Below are positions 45,423 to 56,130 of a DNA stretch of 64,000 bases, piece after piece. Below the pieces are notes generated by a model that searched no databases, was not told the origin of the DNA, and saw nothing but the letters and a program-made list of their open reading frames with translations. Position 1 is the first letter of the stretch. Every line of letters starts with the position of its first letter. Position numbers and translations under genes: made by a program. The DNA comes from Heterohyrax brucei (Eukaryota > Chordata > Mammalia > Hyracoidea > Procaviidae), in assembly GCA_028571685.1 (NCBI GenBank), contig CM053141.1, positions 137,544,833 to 137,608,832 on the forward strand, in the 5' to 3' direction.

Positions 45423-46290
45423 ACACACGGCCATATGGCAACAGGAAGATGGCACCTCAAAACCCAGACATCATTAAGCACTTCAGTCAAGGTGACTGCT
45501 AATAATAATTTTGTTAACTTGCTGGCTACTGCAGGGAGTGGGCACTCAGATTATCATTACTGGATAGTTAAAGAATTTTCATGACCTTTAGCAGCATCCA
45601 GAAAATATGAGCCATCCAAGTTTCTTTGTCTCTCATTTTTCTAAGGACTTTTACTTGAAACCCATCCCTTTGTGCCCAGATCTATTTAGTCAACATTCTC
45701 GATTGCAAAAAAGCTAGAGAAAAAGCAAAAGAGAAAGAGGAAGCAAGGGAGGGAGAAAGACAAAATTCTAGTTAAATAGAAAAGAATTTGCTACAAGGGT
45801 AAGTAGTAGTTCATGGAGTTGATGGAATATCTGGAATACAGAGGCTCAGGAAAGACTGTTTAAAGAAGGACGACAATATGGCGGAACACAGCCTGTTCAT
45901 ACACAGAACACATACATATACACACAGAGAACCATCTCGATGCCTCTGACACAGCCACCACCAGACATGACATCAGAGGTACCTGAGTTTGCTCCTTCCT
46001 TTAACAACTCCTCAGTGTTCCTTGGCAGTTTGAATCATGTTAACAGTCAAAGTCCTGAATGGGGACATCCAACTTGACAAATGTAAGATGATGCCTACCT
46101 CCAAGACTCACACAAAATGATCACTTCTTAAATAAGAAAGGTCTAAGAGCACAGGATTTTATTAAAAGCCAACTATTTACTTGGCAGTAAGCAGAGACAA
46201 AATACAGAAAATAATACATTCATATAGGATAAAAAACTGATACAGAAAAAATAAAATGTACAGGCATTTTATAAGGAAAACTAAATTTTA
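45423..46290. other. Unique non-coding DNA
   Basis: No gene recognised; the purine-rich stretch at 45710-45770 is low complexity. Confidence 0.4.
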
Positions 46291-46816
46291 CTTGATGTCA
46301 TAGATCAAATTGTGTCCCCCCAAAAACAGATGTAGCCATGTGGCTGGACCATGATTCCTTCCGTTCTATGATTGTCCTCCAGTTTGTGATTTCGTTGTGC
46401 TGTTTAGGGTGGGACTGTAAATTCCATCATAGGAGCACCTCCCTGCTCCACTGCAAAGGGAGTTTCCCAGGAATGTGGCTTGCCCCACCCCTAATCCTTT
46501 CATCCTACCAGAGATAAAGGAAAGGAAAACCACCTGAAAACTGGGAAACTCACATCACCGAGAAAGCTGTACCGGTAGAAGAGCGCATCCTTCAGACCTG
46601 AGGTTGCTGCACCTAGATGCTCCCTGGACAAAGATTGATGCAATACCGGACTTTCCTCCAGAGCTAACAAGGGGAAAAGCCTTTCCCTGGAGCAGACATC
46701 CTGATTTGGACTTATATCCTTCCAGACTGTGTAAGAATAAACTTTCCTTTGTTAAAGCCATCCACTCTGTGTGGTATTACTGTTAGAGCAACACCAACTG
46801 ACAAAACCACACTTGA
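46291..46816 (+). mobile_element. Solo ERVL-MaLR-type LTR with 5-bp target duplication
   Basis: A complete LTR, 46296-46811 (516 bp), starting TG and ending CA. It is flanked by perfect 'cttga' copies at 46291-46295 and 46812-46816. The start 'tgtcatagatcaaattgtgt' followed by a C-run is the MaLR signature. An AATAAA lies at 46736-46741. The 5-bp duplication fits class III (ERVL/MaLR) integration. There are no internal genes; short frames inside it are incidental. Confidence 0.85.
46736..46741 (+). terminator. Poly(A) signal of the MaLR LTR
   Basis: AATAAA in the usual position about 70 bp before the LTR 3' end. It could serve as a transcript end signal for + strand transcripts. Confidence 0.6.
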
Positions 46817-47739
46817 TGACATAAGATTTGAATAAATGATGAGATATACCATGTTCTTAGAAGGGAAAATTTAGTGATACAAAATTACTTAAGTTCTTAC
46901 TATATTTGATTGTTAAATTGAAATAAATCATAATAAACAAGAGTAATTTTCATTGATCTTAATATGCTAATCCTACAACCATTCAATAAGTACACAAAAA
47001 TACCCAGGACAATTTTGAAAAAAGAAAACACTAACAAAAGAATCACACTACCAAATACAAAAAAATAACTTTCAAGAATGAAAATGGCATAATATTGGCC
47101 TGAAACAGAACGATGTTGTTACTGCTGAGTGTCGTTATAACAACCCTATATAGCAAAGGAAAGAAACAACGCCTGGTCCTCTGCTATTCTCTCAAACATT
47201 GTTGTGCTTCAGTCCATCATCGCAGTCACTGTGTTAATTCATCTAATTTAGGTTCTTCCTCCTTTTCTCAGACCTTCTGCTTTGCCAAGCATGATGTCCT
47301 TTTCCGGGACTGGTCTCTCCTGATACCACGCCAAAGTATGTGAGACATAGTCTTGCCATCCTAACCTCTGAGGAGCATTCTGGCCATGCTTCTTCCAAAA
47401 CAAGTTTGTTCATGCTTTTGGCAGTTTATGGGATATTCAATATTCTTCACCAATACAGTTCAAGGTGTCAGTTCTTTTTCTGTCTTCCTTATTCATTGCC
47501 AGCTTTCACATGCATATGAGGCAACTGAAAACACCATCCCTTTAGTCAGGTGAACTGTAGTCCTTAAGGTGACATCTTCACTTTTTAACACATCAAAGAG
47601 TTTTTTTGGCAGCAGATTTGTCCAGTGCAAAGTCTTTTGATTTCTTGACTATTGATTCCATGGGCGTTGATTGTGTGTCCAAGTAAAAAGAAATCCTTGA
47701 AAACTTGAAACTTTTCTCCATTCATCATGATGTCATTTA

Positions 47740-48960
47740 TTGGTCTAGTTGTAAGACTTTTATTTATTTTTCTTTTTGAAATACTAAGGTGTGATCCATA
47801 CTGAAGGTTGTGCTCTTCATCAATAAATGTTTCAAATCCTCTTCACTTTCAGCAATTAAGGTTGTGTCATATGCATTAAGCAGGTTGCTAATAAATATTC
47901 CTCTAGTCGTAATGCCTCATTCTTTATATAATCCAGCTTCTCAGATTATTTATTCAACATACAGTTTGAGTATGTATAGTGAAAGGACACAGCCTCAACA
48001 CACAACTTTCTTGACTTTAAACCATACAGTATCCCCCTGTTCTATTCAAATAATTGCCTTTTGATCTATGTACAGGTTCCTCATGAGCACAGATAAGTGG
48101 TTCCAGAACTTCCATACTTTCTAATGTTTTCCATAATTTGTTATGATCCACACAGTCAAATGCCTTTGCACACTCCATAAAATACAGGTAAACATCTTTC
48201 TGCTTTCATCCAGGATCCATCTTACATCATCATTGTTATCCTTCCTTTCATATTTTCTTCTGAATACAGCTTGAATTTCTAGCAGCTCACTGTCAATGTA
48301 CTGCTGCAGATGCTTTTGAATGATCTTCAATAAAATTTTACTTTCGTGTGATATTAATGATATTATTTGATAATTTCTGCATTCTGTTGGATCACCTTTC
48401 TTTGCACTAGGTATAAACATGGATGTCTTCCAGCTGGTGTGCTAAATATCCGTCTGCCAACTTTATTGGCATAGACCAGTTAGTACCTCCAGCACTGCAA
48501 CCTTTTACTGAAACATCTCACTTGGTATTCCTTTAACTTGTGGAACCTTATTTTTCACCAGTGTCTTCAGCACAGACTAGACTTCTTCATTCAGTACTAT
48601 CAGTTCTTGATCATATGCTACCTTTTGAAATAATTGAATGTCAATCAATTCTTTTAGGTTCTGTGGTATTCCTTCCATCTTCTGTTGATGCTTCCTGCAT
48701 TGTTCTGTATTTTGCCCATAGAGTCTTTCAACATTACAACTCTAGGCTTAATTTTTTTCTTCAGCTGCTACCACTTGAGAAATGCTGAACATGCTCTGTT
48801 GTTTTCATTGTCTAAATTCAGGTTTGGGGACATGTCATTGTAATACTGTACTATGTCTCCTTGAGCCAACCTTTGAAATCTTCTGTTCAGCTCTTTTACT
48901 TCATCGTTTCTTTCATTTACTTTAGCTACTTGATATTCAAGAACAAATTTTAGAAACACG
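47740..48960 (-). pseudogene. RTE reverse transcriptase, disrupted
   Basis: Best piece 48121-48420: 'MFIPSAKKGDPTECRNYQII', 'KIIQKHLQQYIDSELLEIQA', 'VRWILDESRK', then out of frame into 'VDHNKLWKTL'-like sequence. The matching region of the + copy (9755-10789) supports the call. Stops and frameshifts are frequent. Confidence 0.8.
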
Positions 48961-49292
48961 TCTGATATTTACTTTGGTCTTTTCTTTCTTTCCTGTATTT
49001 TTAACAAATTTCAGAAACTCTCCTGACATTTATTTTGGTCTTTTCATTCTTTTCTGTATTCTTGCTTTCTTCATGTATGGTCTTCAGTCATTATAATTCA
49101 ACACATCAGATCTATTTGTGAGAGTCTCTGAACTCTGATGAGATAGATTCAAGGTCAAACTTTGGCTCTCATGGACTTGTAATATTCTTCAGCTTCGAGT
49201 TGAACTTGCATATGATCAGTTGGCAGTCTGTTCTACAGTTGGCTTTTGATCTCCTTCTGACAGATGACATTGAGGGTTTTCATCATGTCTCC

Positions 49293-49911
49293 CTACAGAA
49301 ATAGTTTGATTCTTCTGTGTTCCAACTCACAAAGTCCACATGTACAGTCACCATTCTGTTGTTGAAAAACATATTTACAATGAAGAAATTGTTTTGCAAA
49401 CTCTATCACACAGTCTCTGGTGTCATTTCTGTAACCAAGGCCATATTTTCCAACTATCAATCCTTTTTCTTTGTTTTCAACATTCACATTCCAACTGCCA
49501 GGAATTATCAGTTCACCTTGATTGCATGCTTGATCAACTTCAAACTCCAAAAGATGGTAAAAATCTTCAGTTTCTTCATCTTTCACCTTAGTGGTTGGTG
49601 CATAAATTTGAATAACAGTCATATTAACTGGTCTTCCTTGTAAGTGTATGGATATCTTCACTGACAGCATTGCATTTCAGAATAGATCTTGTAATGTTCT
49701 CTTGATGATGAATGCAATGTCATTGTTCTTCGTCATTCCCGCTGTAGTATACCACATAACTGTCCAATTCAGAATGACCAATACCAGTCCACTTCAGATT
49801 TTTAATACCTAGAATATCTATGATTATGTGTTCTATTTCATTTTGGATGATTTTCAATTTTTCTAGATTCATACTTCGCACTTTTAGGTATTTCTGCTCA
49901 TGTTGAGTCAT
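49293..49911 (-). pseudogene. RTE endonuclease, disrupted
   Basis: 'MNLEKLKIIQNEIEHIIIDI' with 'LGIKNLKWTGIGHSELDS' (49720-49911), then 'SIHLQGRPVNMTVIQIYAPT' and 'GKYGLGYRNDTRDCVIEFA' (49293-49670). These carry the AP-endonuclease-like order of motifs. One frame break separates the two parts. Confidence 0.82.
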
Positions 49912-50265
49912 GACACATCGGCAAATGAAGGCCCTGAAAGCTTGACTCCATCCGTGTCATTATAGAGGCAGTTAAAGTGAGGAGGCAGTTTTTCCCCAGC
50001 AGTCTGAGTTCCTTCCAGCCTGAGAGGCTCATCTTTCCTTACCATGTTAACTAATGTTCTGCTGCTATTCAGAAGATTTTCACTGTCATTTTTTTCCCCC
50101 CAGAAGTAGACTGCAGGATCTTTCTTCCTAGTCTGTCTTAGTCTGGAAGCTCAGCAGAAGCCTGTCTGCCAAGGGTTACTGTGATGGTATTAGTATACAG
50201 GTTGCACAGCTACCAGCATCACAGCAACACACAAACCCCAAGGTACAACAAACTGAAGCATAGAG

Positions 50266-50448
50266 AATGGAAAAGAATATAATTCTTGAAATGCTTATGC
50301 ACATATTGAAATTCAAGGTCTAAGAAAAGTATCACTTCATGTTAGTGGGAAAGAGTAAATATTAGATAAACTGTATTTAGCAAATCCTCAACAATTTGGA
50401 AGTATTAACTAAATTCATCTCTCACACTATTTACAAAAAAATAACTCT
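50266..50448. other. Unique DNA
   Basis: Nothing recognised. Confidence 0.4.
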
Positions 50449-50545
50449 GTTGTTATTGTATGCCATGGACTTGATTCCAACACATACGGACCCTAGAAGA
50501 GAGATTAGAACTTCCTCATAGGCTTTCCTGGGTTGTAATCTTTAA
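50449..50545 (-). repeat. AFROSINE fragment
   Basis: 'gttattgtatgccatggac', 'gattccaacacatacggacc', 'agattagaacttcctcatag', 'ctttcctgggttgtaatc'. The head half is missing. Confidence 0.75.
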
Positions 50546-51335
50546 TTTTTTTAATTGTAATAATTTTCTCTGTTTTCAGTTAAGGTATACACACAAAATT
50601 AGCTTCCCATTTAACAAGTTCTATGCATATTGTTCAGTGACATTACCTTTTTGACAATGTGTCAACCTTCTCATCACTTCTATTCTAGTTGTTTCATTTC
50701 CATTAATCTGTCTTTCTTGCCCCTTACCCACTGACCGCCCACTCCATTGATCTTCCTGTCTTTGCTTTAAGGTAAATAGTGACTTTTTGGTCTCATACAG
50801 ATGATTTTTTAAAGGAGCACAGTGCTTACATGTGATGTTTATCTTATGAGCCAATCTTATTACCTGAAAGGTGACTTCCAGATGTAGTTTCAGTCCAAAG
50901 TTAAAAGGTAAGTCAGGGTGATAGTCTCTGAGTTTTCTCTAGTCTCTACCAGTTCAGCAAATCTGGCCTTTTTTTTTTTTTTTTTAAGAATTTGAGTTTT
51001 GTTCTACATTTTCCTTCCATTCTACCCAAGACTACCTATTGTGACCTCAGACAGAACAGTCTGTGGTGGTAGCCACCATCATCTAGGTCTTCTAGTCTTA
51101 GTATAAATGAGACCATGTTTTGTGTAGTGATTTAGTCCTGTATATTAGTTTCTCTTTTGAGTCTTAGGTTTCATTCTTTCACTTTTGCTCCAGACAAGTA
51201 GAGACCAATGGTTATAGCTTAAATGATTTCTCACAATCTCTTAAGTGTCCAGATGCTGCTTACCAAACAAGGATGAAGAACATAAAGTTAATAAACTATG
51301 CTATGCCAATTAACTGAGTTGTTCCGTGATATTAT
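50546..51335 (-). repeat. L1 3' UTR, older subfamily
   Basis: Matches in order the long 3' UTR typical of this genome's older L1s: 'ttaaggtatacacacaaa', 'catattgttcagtgacatt', 'gagttttgttctacattttc', 'tggtagccaccatcatctag', then 'atgctgcttaccaaacaag' and 'tatgccaattaactgag' near 51.3 kb (compare 24.77-24.85 kb in copy 1). Confidence 0.7.
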
Positions 51336-51507
51336 AGTCTTAAGCCAAGCCTTCAAGTCCAGTAAAGCACTACGTGTTTTATGTCTAGGAAGTATCTGTA
51401 ACTGTGCCCACTATAAATTTGTTGGTATATACACAGGACACATGCATATGTATACACATATGTCTACACTAGTACCCAGATATATACATATATACTTTCC
51501 TCTACAA

Positions 51508-51671
51508 ATATAGCAACCCTATTGTACACAATAGAAATGCCTCATAGAATTTCCAAGGAGTACCTGGTAGACTCGTGCTGCTGCTATTCTGGTAAGCAGC
51601 CCTAGCTCTTAACCACTACACTAGTAGGTTCTGAGTTAGAGTAGACTTAACAGGAGCAGGTTTGGTTTTCA
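51508..51671. repeat. Two AFROSINE pieces in inverted order
   Basis: 51508-51630 is antisense ('aaggagtacctggtagac', 'cttaaccactacactag'). 51631-51671 is a sense 3' end ('gttagagtagacttaac', 'gcaggtttggtttt'). Confidence 0.65.
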
Positions 51672-51699
51672 AGTTTATATATGAGGTCTGACACAAGTT

Positions 51700-51816
51700 C
51701 ACGAACACATCTTAGAAAAAGTGCTACATTCTTTATATCTGAATATCACTACATTCATCTTGAAAGTATTCCCCTTGGGAAGCTATACACTGATGCCAGA
51801 GCCTAGTCCACCCTTC
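51700..51816 (-). pseudogene. Mariner transposase, C-terminal end beyond the insertion
   Basis: The minus strand reads 'GWTRLWHQCIASQGEYFQDE', the usual mariner C-terminus. It is separated from the rest of the gene by the half-L1 insert. Confidence 0.82.
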
Positions 51817-51839
51817 AAAGCAATTTTGCTTTTCTAAAT

Positions 51840-52780
51840 ATAGAGCTTCTTTCAGTATGTCTTGTAATTTTGGTTTGGTTTTGCAAAGTCTCTAAACTTC
51901 TGTTTACCTGCAAATGTCTCAATTTCACCACCATATATGAGACACAATTTTTCAGGATATATCATCCTTGGTTAGAAATTTTTTTACATCAAGGCTTTTG
52001 ATGTGTCATTCTACTGCCTTCTTGCCAACATGGTTTCTGCTGAGAAATGAAACAAAAGTCTACAGGGCTTCCTTTTGTATGTTAGTTTGGCTTTAATCTT
52101 CACTACCTTAACAGCCTCTCTTTATGTTCATTTTATTAAGCCTGATTATAACATGTCTTGATGTCTTTATTTGGGGGGTCTAGCTTTTGTGGTTTTCAAT
52201 AAGCATCTTGAATATCTATATTTTCTTCTTTCATGCTTTCAGGAAGTTTTCTATCAGTATCTCTTCAATAATTCTGTCTGTATTTTCCACTATCCCTCCT
52301 TGTTCAAGAACTCTAATTATTCATAGATTATACCTCTTGATCAAATCCCACATGCTTCTTCATTTTTCTTGTTTCTTTCATCTGATCTCTCCTCATAAAT
52401 GCTGGTGTCAGTCACTCTATCTTCCCGCTCACTAATACTGTATTCCATTTCCGCAATCGTGCTCTTTTGGCTTTTCATTGAATTGTCTAGTTTTGTAATT
52501 TTATTATTGATCTGGTGAATTTCAGATTATTGATGTTCTACCAGTTCACACAGCTTAAATTTTCATTTTGTTCTTCATTTTATTTAGTCTCTAGAAGGGC
52601 TCTATACATAATTATTTTATATTCTACCTCCAATAATTTCAGACAGACTTCTTCAGCTGGGAGTTTTTCTCATTTTTTATTTTGGGAGTTTTCCAGAGCC
52701 ATGTTGCTCTGCTTCTTTAAGTGGTTAGATTTTTGTCTTCATGCTCACAAGAAGCTGTTCAGTTTCTTCAGTGTTATACC
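51840..52780 (-). pseudogene. L1 ORF1-like remnant in the half-L1
   Basis: Nucleotide alignment with 29350-30290 is continuous: 'gagcttctttcagtatgtct', 'gcaaagtctctaaacttctg', 'atggtttctgctgagaaat', 'ttctttcatgctttcagg', 'actctaattattcatag', 'ttcttgtttctttcatctg'. No long frame remains. Confidence 0.75.
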
Positions 52781-52849
52781 ACCAGGAGTTGAAGCATTGT
52801 TATAGGGCACTGCTATATTTGGTGACCAGCTGCTGCTGCAATCTCTAGG

Positions 52850-54150
52850 TACAAATGATTTATCTATAGCTTCTCTGGCAATACAGACACTGTCAAGCCC
52901 TGTGATGCTGCTAAGCCTAGTGGCTGCCCCAGCTGGGCCCTCATGGGTGTCAGGCCCTGCCCCCTGGCTGCTAAAGGTGGCAAGCTATCTGTGCCAACTC
53001 TCCATCATCATGCCAGTTGAGACTATGGTGTAGCTCAGGGAAGAAAGAAGGATGCCACCACACTTGGCTGCCTGGTACCACTGCATTCTCTAGATGCATT
53101 TGTCTTAAAAATTGCTTTCCTGCTGAGGGGGTTGCTTTCCAGCAGCTGTCAATAGCAGTCAGGCCCTCAGATGTCGCAGTCCCCACCTCCTGGCTGCCAA
53201 AGATGGTGCCCTACTTATGGAGTCTCTGGAGAGCTACCAGCCAACACTGTGATGTGGCTCAGTAAGGGGTGGTGGAAATGGCACCACCACACTCAGGTAC
53301 CAGTCACCACCGTGTTCTCTAGCTACTCTTACTGTAAAACTGCCTTTATGCTGACAGAGGTGTTGACCAGCAGCAGCTGCAAGCAGCCAGACCCTCAGGG
53401 ATGGCAGGCCCGACCTCCTGGCTGACAGACAGTGTCTTATAGGCCATCCCCAGACAGTACAGCCTGGCTCAAGGAGGGGAGGAATTAGGGAACTGCTGAA
53501 CTCTAATGCCAAACCCTACTATGATTCCCTAGGTACGATTGTCTTAAAAACAGCTTTTCTGCTGGAAGAAGCACTATCCAGACATGCACTGTTGCTCAGC
53601 ATGGGAATTAGCCCCGGGTGAGACCTCAGGTGTGGCTAACTCCACCTCTCAGCTGACCAAGATGTTGTCCTATCTGAGCTGCTTTCCAGTACTGAGTCAG
53701 CAGTATCTATGGCACAGCTCAAAGAAGACAGAGTGGAGAAGTACCAGCACCCTTGGCCAGCAGCCACAGTCGGGATTCCTAGATGTGGCTGCCCCAAGCA
53801 CAGTCTCTCTGCTGCAGAATATGCTGTTTACTTAAACACTGCAGTTCAGTGTAATAACCGGCTCATGCCAGACTCACAGGCTTCACAGCCCAGTCCCAGC
53901 CTCCTGGTTAACAAAGAAGGCTTCCGTGTCCGTAATCCTCCAAAACAACGTGCCAACAGAAGCAGGACTCAGCGTGCCACTGCCTTGCCTCTCACAGAGG
54001 TGGCTTCCCCTTTACTGTCATCCAGTACGATCTCACAACCCTACACCAGTTCTTGGGTCTCCTAGAATATCCACACGGCTCCATTCAATTATTTTTCTAG
54101 GCCTTAGTTCTCAGAGAGAATTGAGGAGACATGTGTCTAGTCTGCCATCG
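52850..54150 (-). repeat. Five ~228-bp degenerate tandem units (half-L1 leader)
   Basis: The block 'cctcctggctg(c/a)' recurs at about 52963, 53189, 53417, 53647 and 53903, with upstream 'tcttaaaaa..gctt(t)tctgctg' blocks keeping step (53101, 53329, 53541, 53803). GC-rich. It resembles promoter monomers seen in some L1 5' UTRs. Confidence 0.75.
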
Positions 54151-54177
54151 TAACACCTCTCCCTTAAAGTGATTTTG

Positions 54178-55125
54178 GAACTCTTTTTGTGGAATGGCCA
54201 TCAGAGCTGTCATCATGTTACCCTTGATGTCCTGAATGTCATAAAAATGTCTTCCTTTCAATATTTCCTTTATCTTTGGGTAAACAAAAAAGTCATTGGG
54301 GGCCAGATCAGGTGAGTAGGAGGTATTTCCAATACAATTATTTGTTTACTGGCTAATAACTCACTCACAGACAGTGCTGTGAGAGCTGGTGCACTGTCAT
54401 GATGCAAGAGCCATGAGCTGTTGGTGAAAACTTCAGGTTTTTTCTCTAACTTTTTCATGCAAACTTTTCAGCACTTCCAAATACTAAAGTTGGTTAACTT
54501 TTGTCCAGTTGGTACAAATTCATAATGAACAATCTCTCTGATATTAAAAAAAAGTTGGCAATATTGTTTTGACTCACAGAATTCTTTTTGATAGTGGAGA
54601 ATTGCCTGACTTCCATTGTGCACTTAGACACTTTGTTTCAGGGTCATATTGGTACACGCATGTTTCATCACCCATGATAACATGGCCCAAAACATCATCT
54701 TGCCTCTCTAAAAGATCCTGTCAAACTTTGACTCTCCCTTGCTTTTGTTTGTCAGAGCGCTCCATCAGGATCATTTTTACACACAGCGTTCTTGCGCCAA
54801 GATTTTCTTGCTGTTTCTCTATCGATGTTTTCCTGGTTTGCTATGCTTTTCACAGTCAGTCAATGATTCTAATGCATGATTCGGGAAATCTTTTCAATGT
54901 TTTCATCAGTGCTGCTCATTACTGGCTACCCTGACCTATCTTCATCAGCGACACTTTCTTTCCTCTCAGAAAAATGTTTAATCAATTTGTACACTGCCAT
55001 TTTATTCATGACACACTCCCATAGCTTTGGATTAACACGCCCCTGATTTCACTTCCACTCTTGCCAAGTTTAACAAGAAATGTAATGTTTGTTCATCACT
55101 CTAATTCAAGCTCTGACATTCTCAC
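54178..55125 (-). pseudogene. Mariner transposase, 5' part, disrupted
   Basis: The N-terminal helix-turn-helix region is near 55125 ('MSELELE' then two stops, 'TNITFLVKLGKSGSEIRGV', 'MAVYKLIKHFSERKE'-like out of frame). The catalytic-core segment at 54270-54458 contains 'LLHHDSAPALTALSVSELLA' and 'LIWPPMTFLF', where mariners have HHDNAPAHTA and YSPDLAPxDFFLF; this includes the second catalytic Asp. C-terminal codons continue at 51700-51828 beyond the insertion ('CIASQGEYF'). Confidence 0.85.
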
Positions 55126-55287
55126 AGTGGCACACGAAAACATGCAACAATAATGAAAACCACTCAGCAAGACACCACATGTTGACACAAAGACAGCTGT
55201 GAGACACTGACATACCAAGGTTTGTACAGTGCTGCCAATGTAAGCACACGGTGGAAAGTTCTTGAACTTAATTGTCAGATTTCATAC

Positions 55288-55452
55288 ATACAGAAACCCT
55301 GGTGGCATAGTGGCTAGGAGTTATGGCTGCTAACCAAAAGGTCAGAAGTATGAATCTACCAGATGCTCCCTGGAAACTCTCTGAAGCAGTTCTACTTTGT
55401 TCTACAGGGTTGCTATAAGTGACTATCAGCTGGATGGCAATGGATTTTGTAT
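55288..55452 (+). repeat. AFROSINE, short subtype, full length
   Basis: 'agaaaccctggtggcatagt', 'gctgctaaccaaaaggtcag', 'ctccctggaaactctctg', 'gttctacagggttgctataa'. It sits directly beside the mariner end. Confidence 0.92.
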
Positions 55453-55659
55453 ATACATGTATACATACATAGTACCTATGCAACACATGCATTTATTTTG
55501 ATTGTTACTCCTGTTGCAAAATTGTATGTTATAGCATCTATCAAAAACATCCCTTATTCTTGTATACTTTCTAGTGGCATCATTTGCAGGAGGCAAGTTG
55601 TGCATACTTCATCCACATTTGGTATTGCCTTTTCTATCACTAAATATAACATGTGCCTA

Positions 55660-55778
55660 TGGTTGGCTGTTCAAATCTGCCAGGTGTTCCTTGGAAACTC
55701 TTTGAGGCAGTTGTACTCTGTCTAACAGGGTCACTATGAACAGGAGTCGACTCAAAATAAGTGGGTTTGGGTGGGTTA
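55660..55778 (+). repeat. AFROSINE, head-truncated
   Basis: 'gttcaaatctgccaggtg', 'cttggaaactctttgaggc', 'agggtcactatgaacagg', 'agtgggtttgggtggg'. Confidence 0.85.
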
Positions 55779-55825
55779 TAGTCTAGAGTGATCCTCTCAC
55801 ATTCCTGGTACAAATTAAAAAAAGA

Positions 55826-56009
55826 AAAGAAAAGAAACTGCCATCTAGTCAATTCTGACTCATGGCAACCTCATAGGGTCGTCAAGACCAGAAATGTCTA
55901 TACAAGTAGACCGTCGCATCTTTCTCTTGCAGAGCCACTGGTAATTTTGAACTGTACACCTCTCAGTTAGCAGCTGATCACTTTGTACACTACGCCACCG
56001 GGGTTCCTT
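55826..56009 (-). repeat. AFROSINE, long subtype
   Basis: 'ctgccatctagtcaattctg', 'catggcaacctcatagggtc', 'gtcgcatctttctcttgc', 'agttagcagctgatcactt', 'ctacgccaccggggttcc'. Confidence 0.9.
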
Positions 56010-56130
56010 CTCACTCCTGGTAACCACCAAACTACATTAATTTCTATCTGTAAACCTACTTTATTTTTTAAAGTGTGATCATATAGTGTTTGTCCTTTTG
56101 TCATTGACCTAGTTTTTTTCCCCCAATATG
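56010..56130 (-). repeat. Old L1 (L1M-type) 3' UTR fragment
   Basis: 'cctggtaaccaccaaactac', 'atttctatctgtaaacc', 'tgtgatcatatagtgtttgt', 'ccttttgtcattgacc' match the same antisense region as 1132-1436. The SINE before it interrupts this element. Confidence 0.6.

Larger units (their letters stand above)
47108..50265 (-). mobile_element. RTE-clade (BovB-like) LINE, nearly full length
   Basis: About 3.15 kb in antisense, covering both the 3' terminus ('gttgttactgctgagtgtcg', '47,250: tcctccttttctcagacc') and the 5' leader ('cagaagcctgtctgccaagg', 'atcacagcaacacacaaac'). Endonuclease coding lies at about 49.0-49.9 kb, RT at about 47.7-48.7 kb. All frames are broken. It is the best reference in the window for the 7.8-kb copy and the small RTE pieces. 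Confidence 0.9.
51817..54177 (-). mobile_element. Half-L1 (HAL1-like) element with target duplication
   Basis: Inserted in the mariner transposase. The target 'aaag(c/t)(a/g)attttg' is present at 51817-51828 and 54166-54177, and both copies encode the same mariner codons. The body (51829-54165, 2,337 bp) has an L1-type 5' end ('gatggcagactagacac' on the minus strand), a tandemly repeated leader and a degenerate ORF1 ending right at the left border (compare 'KQKLRDFVK' of copy 1). There is no spacer or ORF2. HAL1 elements, L1 derivatives with only ORF1 that use L1 in trans, are known in mammals. Confidence 0.75.
51680..55286 (-). mobile_element. Mariner (Tc1/mariner) DNA transposon, split by a half-L1
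   Basis: Terminal inverted repeats: the left end (from 51682) reads 'tgaggtctgacacaagttc' and the reversed right end (from 55284) reads 'tgaaatctgacaattaagt', each followed by a 'tca(c/a)gaac' end. Each end is bordered by TA (51680-51681, 55285-55286), the mariner target. Removing the inner 2.35-kb insertion and its duplication leaves about 1.25 kb, the normal mariner length. The transposase lies on the minus strand. Confidence 0.88.

Noticed and set aside
53709-54065. 118-codon frame (+)
   Set aside because: Falls in the tandem leader of the half-L1; no independent support.
52850-54150. CRISPR-like regular repeats
   Set aside because: Units are ~228 bp, degenerate, contiguous without unique spacers, and belong to a LINE leader in a mammalian genome.
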